From Cenococcum geophilum 1.58 (Eukaryota; Ascomycota; Dothideomycetes; Gloniales; Gloniaceae), in the NCBI GenBank assembly GCA_001692895.1, contig KV748249.1, positions 372,001 to 436,000 on the forward strand: a DNA stretch of 64,000 nt. The letters run 5' to 3'. Positions within the stretch are counted from its first letter, which is position 1. Every line of letters begins with the position of its first letter. Below are positions 56,862 through 64,000 of the stretch, piece by piece. The notes below the pieces were generated by a model. The model saw nothing but the letters and a program-made list of their open reading frames with translations. It was not told where the DNA came from and ran no database searches. Made by a program: the position numbers and the translations under genes.

Positions 56862-58130
56862 ATGCACGCATCGCAGGGGAGACACACGTCGAACGACGGT
56901 GGTTCGCACTCGCGCGCGTCCACCAGAACCACGCCTAGCAATGGCCCTCCACAATAAGAACGGGCGAATACTACACTATAAAGCGGAAAGACCTCTATTA
57001 AGAAGGCATCTAATAAAATATAAAGCCTATTAGACGCGTCTAGTATCCGTAGTTGCGGGGGAGTAACCGTTAGCTATAACGAACTAATGCAGCTAGTAGA
57101 ATGGCTTCGCTAGTCTAGTAAACCTTAGGCACCCCTTTAGTAAACCCTTAATTAAATCCTCTAACGGCTAAGCAAAATTAAAAATAAATAAAACCCTTCC
57201 TTACCGGCGAACCGCACTAGGGCTGCTGTAGCTGCGCTTCTATAATATAGGGAACCTACCCCCCTAAAGACAATATCCGGGTATATAATTATAATATAAC
57301 CAAACATAGAAAAAGTAGAGGGGTTTAGGGGATAATTAGAAATAGAAGTCCTTACGGAGATTCGCAAAGAGGTCTATGACGCTATTATAGTCCGATACCT
57401 TAGGAGCGGAGATATTAGAGTTACCCTAAGGGACTAATAGGTAAAGGAACGAGCTGTAAGGGTAGGGGACAGGCTAGGAGAACGTATTGGCATAAAAGTG
57501 CTCTGCGAAGATTACCTAGTTAAAGTCTTAGCGGTTCCCCTAAGCTTTAGGGTAGAAAAGGGACGCTAGGCGGATAATATAGCAACTATATATAAGATAG
57601 TAAAACAAATGGAACGCCTTATACTAGGACTTAAGATTACCCGAATCTAATGGCTACGATAGGAAAATATAAACTAAGCATATAATAAGAATAATAAAAG
57701 AACACGAGGGTCGCTAGAGACTTGCTAGGGAGGCGCTGGTTAAACGTATGGCTCCCTTATCGTTAGTATATATATACTAGGAATGCAAAAACTCCTTATC
57801 TAAAAAGGTATTATTATAAATGGCCTTATATACAACATAAGGCTCTATAGCTATAGACTCCGCCTAGAATAATGCTATTGCTGTATATAATAGGGACATA
57901 CCCAATCTATATGCGTAGCATAGGTGTACTACGGCCACTGTGTAGGCCCCCACGATATAAGATATTACTTAAATTAAGACTAAATAAAATGCGTAAACTG
58001 CTACTAAAGCACATATAAGGCGTGGGAGAGAGAAGACTATATTAAATATAGGAGACGGAAGGTAAGGGCTTAATAGCTGCGGGAATAACTGCATGCTAGG
58101 TTATACGAATGGAAATAATAGGCGATAAGC
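56862..58130 (+). pseudogene. LN1 ORF1, zinc-knuckle protein, RIP-broken
   Basis: The start ATG 56862 (MHASQGRHTS) leads a clean Ser/Arg-rich N-terminus; RIP stops begin soon after 56955. A coiled or charged central part (about 57300-57660) contains LTEIRKEVYDAIIVRYL. Three knuckle-like cysteine clusters lie at about 57860-58060, including GHCVGPHDIRYYL and KCVNCY.STYKAWERE. ORF1 proteins of Tad/I-type LINEs bind element RNA. The frame shifts more than once when read by eye. Confidence 0.72.
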
Positions 58131-59182
58131 TAGGGGGGCGTAGGTGCCTTTCTAGTGTTTCCTACCTTTAATATTAGGGGGCTAGGCTAGCTATCCTAAG
58201 CCTTAACGGGCTAGAAGCGACGCTGTGCGATATTACTAGACTATATAGGGATATAAGGGTTATAGGGAATATAAGGGAGAGAACGCCCTATAGGAAGACC
58301 CTTATAGATAGCTATAGTAAGCTTAAGACTAGGATAATTAAGAATTAGACTTAACGCAGTAAATATAATATTCGCAGCCGACTCTTAAAGGGTATATAGC
58401 TAACTAGTAAGAATAGGGGAAGAACCAGAGACAATAACAGATTTAGATATAGAAGCGCTAGTAGGAACACAAGATATGGGAATAGAAAGCTCTATATAAA
58501 ATAAGTAGTAACTAGGGTGTAGATATAAGAGATAGAAGTTCTAAATATCCTAGAGAAAGTGGAAATAGAAGAAGCGAGGAACGAAGGAAAGGCGAAGGAC
58601 CCTCGCTAGGGGTCCGCCACCTATTCATTATATAGTATAACTGCGGTAATATAAACCACCGTCTCGTAAGGCCTTTACTAGACAGCCTAGACCTAGAGAA
58701 ATACTATATCCTTACTATATAAGAGCCGTATTACAATACCTATATATAATTAATATACTGCCCCTAAGGATTCCAGATCCTATATAAACTAAAAGCAGCT
58801 ATACGCGTATACTTTATAATTAGTAAGGCTATTAGCCTATCCTTATAATTATAGCAGGTAGTTAACCTAGATATTGCAGTAATAACAATCTAGATATATA
58901 GGGGACCGGTATAGATTATTAATATATATAACCCTAGGGTCGAAGGAGTTCTATAAATAGAGAATATTATATTAATAATAAGCTTACTGGAAACCGAAGG
59001 TATAGAGTCTATCCTATTAGGAGATATAAACCTCTACTACCCGCGGTAGGGGGGTATCTATATTGCTACTAAATAATAGGTAGAGTACTTACTAAGAGCT
59101 ATAGACACCGGGGGCCTTAAGCTAGCTACCCCCCTAGGAGCAATTATATGGCAATGAGGCACCGCTGGAAGCATAATTAACC

Positions 59183-59202
59183 TTTTTTTTTTTTTTTTTT
59201 TT
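59183..59202 (-). repeat. LN2 poly(A) tail (20 T on the plus strand)
   Basis: An uninterrupted T20 lies directly at the 3' boundary of LN2 and includes the last two bases of the target duplication. Confidence 0.9.
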
Positions 59203-61238
59203 AGGTCCGTTGTATTATACTACGTACAATACTGCGCATGCAGCCTCTAGGCTATGGCGCTATAGTTCTATATACATAAATCCTTTCTAGGCAGCTTAAT
59301 ATGTACTAGTAGCTATGTCCTAGTAGTTTATAAACCCCTAAATTAGGAGTTTATAGTTTCCTAGTAAAATACTAAGATACTACAACTACTAGGGAATAAG
59401 AAAATGGTAAGAAAAACTATAAGAAATCCTAACCCCTGTCCCTATCCTTTTGCAATTTATTTCTATCCTTTTACTCTCTAATATCATTTTAAGAGCCTAG
59501 TAGGAGTTGCCTCCTTCTAGAATCCTATCTGTTTTTATTCTTCCATAGAATCTTCTTCACATACTAGTTTAGCAGCTTTAAGAGTCTCGCAGTCTTTACT
59601 ATTAGCAAAGTGTTTTTCTTTACAATTAATGCAAAGAGGGGTAGTATGCTGGCAAGGCTTGCCTGTTATTATACAGGTAGAACAGGAATAGTCTTTAGAT
59701 AAATGTGCAGCCGCACAGTATCTACAGGCCCTAGTAGAGCACCTGTCTCCTATATAGCCAAATTTTTGGCAGCTCGTACACTGCGTAGTAGGAGAGACTT
59801 CGAGGTATTTTACTACCTTAGTAGCTGTACCTGCAATTAATATCTCTTTTTTACTTAAGGAATTCTTGTCTTTTTCTTCGTTTTCTATAGTAAAAACTAT
59901 AGAGCCGAATCTGGTCTATAGATCGTGTCTTTTTACACTAGATAAGATCCATCTAGGTAGTCCTTGTATCCTTATAGGATTAAAGGTCTCAATTTCTTCT
60001 TTTAGAAGCTTAGAGGTTCTAGTTTTTGTTCTCTTTAAAAAGTAAAGCAATTATGCCAGATTTCCTTATATTTAACTAGGAAATCCGTATTATACTCTTC
60101 CGTAGTTGTAAGAAGAATATTTTATTTTCCTTTAGTTCTAGCTATAGATACTAAAACAGGTTTTTCTACTTACAGTTTTAATGCAAATAGTTAATTGACT
60201 TTGTTTCGTATAGAGAAGGTATCTAGAGGTTAGTCCTTTTAGTCTGTAATAAGGACTAGCTTCCTTTTTTATAGCTGCTTTTTCTTACTTCTAGTAGAAG
60301 TAGAAGGGGTAGGAGATGGTGTTAGTAAGGAGGGCAGGGGGGATGAGGAAGGGAGGTTCTTCTTTAGTCTCTCTACGTAGGTTTCCTTAGTAGGAGCTAC
60401 CTCCTTACAAAGAGCTCTTACTTCTTCAACTAATCCTTNTAGGATATCTTTTGCCTTTTCTTTTCCTTTTATAAAGGGATTTTCTCCTACTAGAATACTC
60501 CGTGTATAGTCCTCTAGCTGTTTAACTTATTCTTTTTCTTCTTCTTTTTCTTCTTCTTCTAGCCCTTTATAGGCCTGTATTAGGCTTTCTAGGGCCTTTT
60601 ATAGGTGTTATTTAGGAGAAAGGGGAGGGAAAGATATACTAGGTATACCAGCCGTAAAAGTCATTAATTTTGTTATCTTTTTTGCAAGTTTTTGGTTTTC
60701 TTTTTCAGTAGAAGACTAAGGATGTCCTCTTTTTTCTCCTATCCCAAATAGGCCAGGAGAAGGAGAAGGGGCAGAAAAAGTGAATGTAGTCGTAGACTCA
60801 TTATCACTTATTTCTATAGGAGGTTTTTTTTTATGCCTATTAGACTTTGGCATCTTATAGGGGGGTTTCCTAGGTTTTTTTTTTTTCTACCCTTATACCT
60901 TTCTCCTTACTAATCCTACTAGAAGATTTCTGGGGAGATTAGGCTAAAAGGGAGTAGAAAGACTAGCCCCTATTGGTATTGGTATTGGTGGTAGTAGTAG
61001 TGGTTTTAGTGTTCCTGTCCGTGCCTCGCTTATAAGCTAGGACCACCCCTAGAGAAAATTTTCTGTTAGGATAAGGGGGTAAAATGACAAATAAATCCAC
61101 CTCTAGCTCGCTAGGCGGTAGGAATTAGGTCTTAAAAGTTGGAAAATCAATTGTTTTTGATGGTAAGATGGGTATGCGTAAGTTTTAGAGTGTGGCGCTA
61201 CCTTTTGGTAAGGTTGCATGTGCGGTAAAGGTTTTTGT
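59185..61238 (-). mobile_element. LN2: ORF1-only LINE inserted in LN1
   Basis: A 13-bp duplication CATAATTAACCTT (59172-59184 and 61239-61251) flanks the insert. A run of 20 T (59183-59202) marks a poly(A) tail on the minus strand. The minus strand holds a leader, one ORF1 with zinc knuckles and a 3' UTR, but no endonuclease or RT. RIP is light. Confidence 0.92.
59535..60853 (-). pseudogene. LN2 ORF1, Gag-like protein with knuckles, one frameshift
   Basis: It starts MPKSNRHKKKPPIEI at 60853 and ends DSMEE before TAA at 59535-59537. The span of 1319 nt is not a multiple of three: a shift near a T/A run at about 60030 moves the frame. The first part has a basic start, a Ser/Pro linker, a charged coiled-coil-like stretch (KGLEEEEKEEEKEQ) and a KKNLPSSSPLPSLLT linker. 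The second part resembles an RNA-recognition segment, then three cysteine knuckles: CTSCQKFGYIGDRC, CRYCAAAHLSKDYSC and CINCKEKHFANSKDC. It would coat element RNA. One ambiguous base is at about 60439. Confidence 0.82.
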
Positions 61239-64000
61239 CATAATTAACCTTATATTTATGGACGAAGGCCTATACTAGAGACTTAAAAGGTATAAACCCA
61301 AAGAAGAATAGGCACTCGCCTTAGACCATATCCCTATCTAGATATAGCTAGATCTAGATATTAAGGCGCAACTAAATAGTAAAAGATATATAATAAGAAA
61401 GCTTAAGACAGATAGCTTCCTTAATATAGTTAAATAACAACTTTAAGACCTAGAAGAAATCCACCCAATATTAAATAAGCGAGGCTTATTGGCTACCCCT
61501 AAGGAAATCAACCGAAGACTAGAAAGGATCTAGGCAGCAATTAAAAATAGGCTAGAAGAGTACTACCCAGTCTTAAAACTGGGCCCCTACGCGTAATACG
61601 CATAGTCTATATAATGCATAATTCTTATTGCCAGCCAACAACGAGTAAGAAGAAAATATATAAGTAGCCATAATCCTAAAGATAAGAGATAATATAAAGA
61701 TATAAGAAACCAGCTAAAGAATACCCTAAAAAAAGAAGTAAGGAATAGCTAGAGACGGTTTATAAATAAGTATACTACTAACCTAAGCCTCCCCCATAAT
61801 AAAGGTCTTTAGAGAATAGTAAAATAGGTAAAGAAAAAGGCGGGACGTCTAGTAGAAGACCTATACCTTCCGCCCCTACAAAGACTAGGTAAATTACTAG
61901 CTATAAGCGACAATAATAAGAAGGCAAAGATCCTTATAGAAAGATTTTTCCCTTAACTAGCTTTAGTAGACTTTAGCGATATTACGGGCGAAGCACCGGT
62001 GACTCGCCTAAGGGTTAATAGTAATATAACAACTAAAGAAATGGCTAGAACTATTAGCCGCCTTTTAAATAATATAGTACTAGGACCAGATAGAATCCTA
62101 AATAAAGCCCTAAAGACCTACGGACCACTAATAGTACCTTAGCTTGCGAATATAGCTAGAGTATACTTTATAATAGGCTACTACCCAAGACTTAGAAGAG
62201 CTATAACAACGTTTATCCTACGTAAAGAAGGCAAAGTAGACTACTTACTCCTAGGAAGCTACCGCCCTATTGCCTTAGAGAATACCCTTAACAAGATCTT
62301 AAAAAGGGTAATAGCGGACCATATAGTAGACACGGCTAAGAAACACGCCCTACTACTATAAAGCTAAATAGGGGCAAGAAAGAACCGCTTAACACTATTA
62401 GNACTTACGCTACTNGCTGCNACTATTAAATCTANATNGGCGATNNNAAGGGACTTTGTAGTATTAATGCTCAGCCTAGATATTAGTGGCGCCTATAATA
62501 ATATACCCCATAAGCGTCTCCTATATATCCTTAGGGTAAAAGGCTTCCTAGAATAGATTATATAATTTATTTAAGGGTTTATAGGTTAAAAAGAAACATC
62601 ACTAGTCTTTAGCAGATACTAAAGCCCCCCTATTGCAGTTGCAACAGGAATACTATAAGGATTACCCCTCTCGCCTATACTCTTCCTTTTCTTTATAAGC
62701 AACCTACTTAACTCCTTTAAGGAAGGGGCGACCTAGGGAATAGGCTTTATTAATAATATAAACCTAATTATATACGGGCTAACAGCCGTAGAGAATTACA
62801 GAACACTAGAGAAAGTATATAACACCTATATAGAATGGGCAAGATAATATAGAGTCCAATTCTTACTAGAGAAATACCAGCTAATCCATTTTATAAGAAA
62901 ACGCAACTAATCTGCAGATCTTTAGCATATAATTTATATCTAAGGCTTTAAGGGTTAACCAGTTTAGGGCCTAAGAGTATTAGGAGTATAGGTAGATAGT
63001 AAGCTCTAGTAGAGCGTATATGTGGCGTAAGCGGCCCATAAGGGCCAAGCACAGTACATCGTATTATCTAGGATCGTTAATTCTATATAGGGTCTATGCT
63101 TTTAGAGGTTACGCCTACTATACACAGCAGTTATTTAGCTAACTATAACGTATGGGTCTAGTATCTAGGCCATTAGAGAATCTAAAAAAGGCCCCCCTAA
63201 ATCGCTCCTTAAACCACTCTAAAAGGTCTAAACAGCCTACCTCTAGAGTATAATAGGCGGATATAAGCGAACGGCTACAGCTCTACTTAAGAAGGAAGCT
63301 AATATTCCCCCCCTACAACTATATATTAAAGCCGCTGCAATATAAAGGGCGTAAAAGAAACGCAACTTTAATGTTATAAAGTATATTAAGACACGCCTAA
63401 ATAAACTATAGAGGGACCCTAGGGCGCCTTATAGGAGAATAAACTAATAACCCCAAAGTAGGGAAGATATATTAGAGAAATAGGTAAAGAAAGCAGAAGA
63501 AGAATGGTGCTGCTTTAGGGCCCAGGCCTATATAGAGGAGAAAGGGAGACGCGTAAGAGGCCAGTAAGGACAATAATAAGAGAGAGAAAGGAGCTAAAGT
63601 AGAGTATAAAAGAACGCTGGGAAACTATCTACCGTAATGCAATACTGGCTAGACTAACGCTAGAGAGGTATATGGGAGTTAAAGGTATAGAGGCTAACTA
63701 AGGCAAGAGGAACCCAAGCCGTAGCATAGTTAACGCCATAGGGGGTAGATACCCTAGGGCTCTAAAAAGGCCTAATAAAGGCAGAAAATATAATAGCAAC
63801 GCTCTTAAGAATAGGAATAATAGGACTAAAAGACTGGCTCTACTGGGTGGGTATTCTAGTAGGTAGCCCGAGATACGAATATAGCTAGCCAAGACAGACA
63901 CCAAAACATGTAATACTATTATGCCCCTTACGCACTAACTAAGAAGTAATACTCTTAGTAGCTAGCATAGAGAACTATAAGACACTGCTCTTAATATAAA

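Larger units (their letters stand above)
56779..64000 (+). mobile_element. LN1: Tad-type LINE, continues past the window
   Basis: A clean, GC-rich 5' end (56779-56960) is followed by ORF1 with zinc knuckles, then ORF2 with an APE-type endonuclease and RT. ORF2 is split by LN2. The right end is outside the window. LINE 5' ends are often lost, so this copy appears full length at the 5' side. Confidence 0.88.
58600..64000 (+). pseudogene. LN1 ORF2: endonuclease and reverse transcriptase, split and partial
   Basis: Before the LN2 insertion the frame shows an APE endonuclease: YNCGNINHRLVRPLLDS (about 58632), a QEPYYN equivalent near 58720, INIYNPR (about 58920), and LLGDINLYYPR (about 59013). 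After 61252 it resumes inside the endonuclease-RT linker. RT motifs include LGPDRILNKALK (about 62080), SYRPIALENTLNKILKRVI (about 62260), LDISGAYNNIPHKRLL (about 62475) and the active site FINNINLI at 62746-62766, where Asp-Asp became Asn-Asn. A cysteine/histidine cluster (TPKHVILLCP) is near 63900. Ambiguous bases occur at 62402-62446. The stop lies beyond the window. Confidence 0.85.

Noticed and set aside
1-64000. Small secreted cysteine-rich effector-type genes, often found in AT-rich fungal compartments
   Set aside because: I found no ORF with a convincing signal peptide and paired cysteines; remaining short ORFs are transposon or repeat sequence.
1-64000. tRNA or rRNA genes
   Set aside because: No cloverleaf with A/B boxes and no rRNA-like conserved stretch was noticed; the only tRNA-like matches are the retrotransposon primer sites.

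Overview
The window looks like a repeat-rich, gene-poor compartment of a filamentous ascomycete (Pezizomycotina). The reasons are: dense C-to-T and G-to-A decay at CpA/TpG sites that turns CAA/CAG codons into TAA/TAG (repeat-induced point mutation, RIP); Ty3/Gypsy chromoviruses, Ty1/Copia, Tad-type LINE and Fot1/pogo families typical of such fungi; and one gene with a 50-nt GTAAGT...CTAG intron. I cannot name the species. Almost every coding region is a RIP-broken transposon gene. No rRNA, tRNA, CRISPR or bacterial-type operon was seen.

Layout. 1-832: near-unique DNA with a possible gene end and a 111-codon ORF. 833-6232: a complete Copia element (C0, TSD CATTC). 6233-8507: a unmutated unique island with a BAH-domain gene, a divergent 248-codon gene and the last exon of a truncated gene. 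8508-14833: an extremely AT-rich inverted-repeat element (P0) carrying a solo LTR and two LTR elements lacking recognisable pol (L1, L2). 14834-21657: a Copia fragment (C2) split by a related full-length Copia (C1). 21658-56778: a deep Gypsy nest. 56779-64000: a Tad-type LINE (LN1) running off the right edge and split by an ORF1-only LINE (LN2).

The Gypsy nest reads from outside in: fragment G00 contains G0, G0 contains G1 (22413-54395, TSD AGTAT, opposite orientation, inside the G0 chromodomain), and G1 contains Gypsy A (27130-35162), Gypsy B (35670-41853), the Fot1-like transposon F1 (42042-43904) and the large LTR element L3 (45643-53948), which itself contains the gag-only Copia C3 (50316-52466). 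The deepest stack has five levels. Target-site duplications rejoin the hosts for most insertions.

How the parts relate. Autonomous classes (C0, C1, A, B, G1, LN1, F1) sit beside elements that kept only a nucleic-acid-binding or structural ORF (L1 zinc-finger ORF, L2 unknown ORF, C3 gag, L3 gag, LN2 ORF1), which suggests mobilisation in trans. RIP has hit catalytic residues repeatedly (Asp-Asp to Asn-Asn in several reverse transcriptases, all three Asp of F1). Younger or shorter parts (C0 ends, C3, the LN1 5' end, the gene island) are nearly unmutated. All domain names below come from reading translations by eye, not from database searches.
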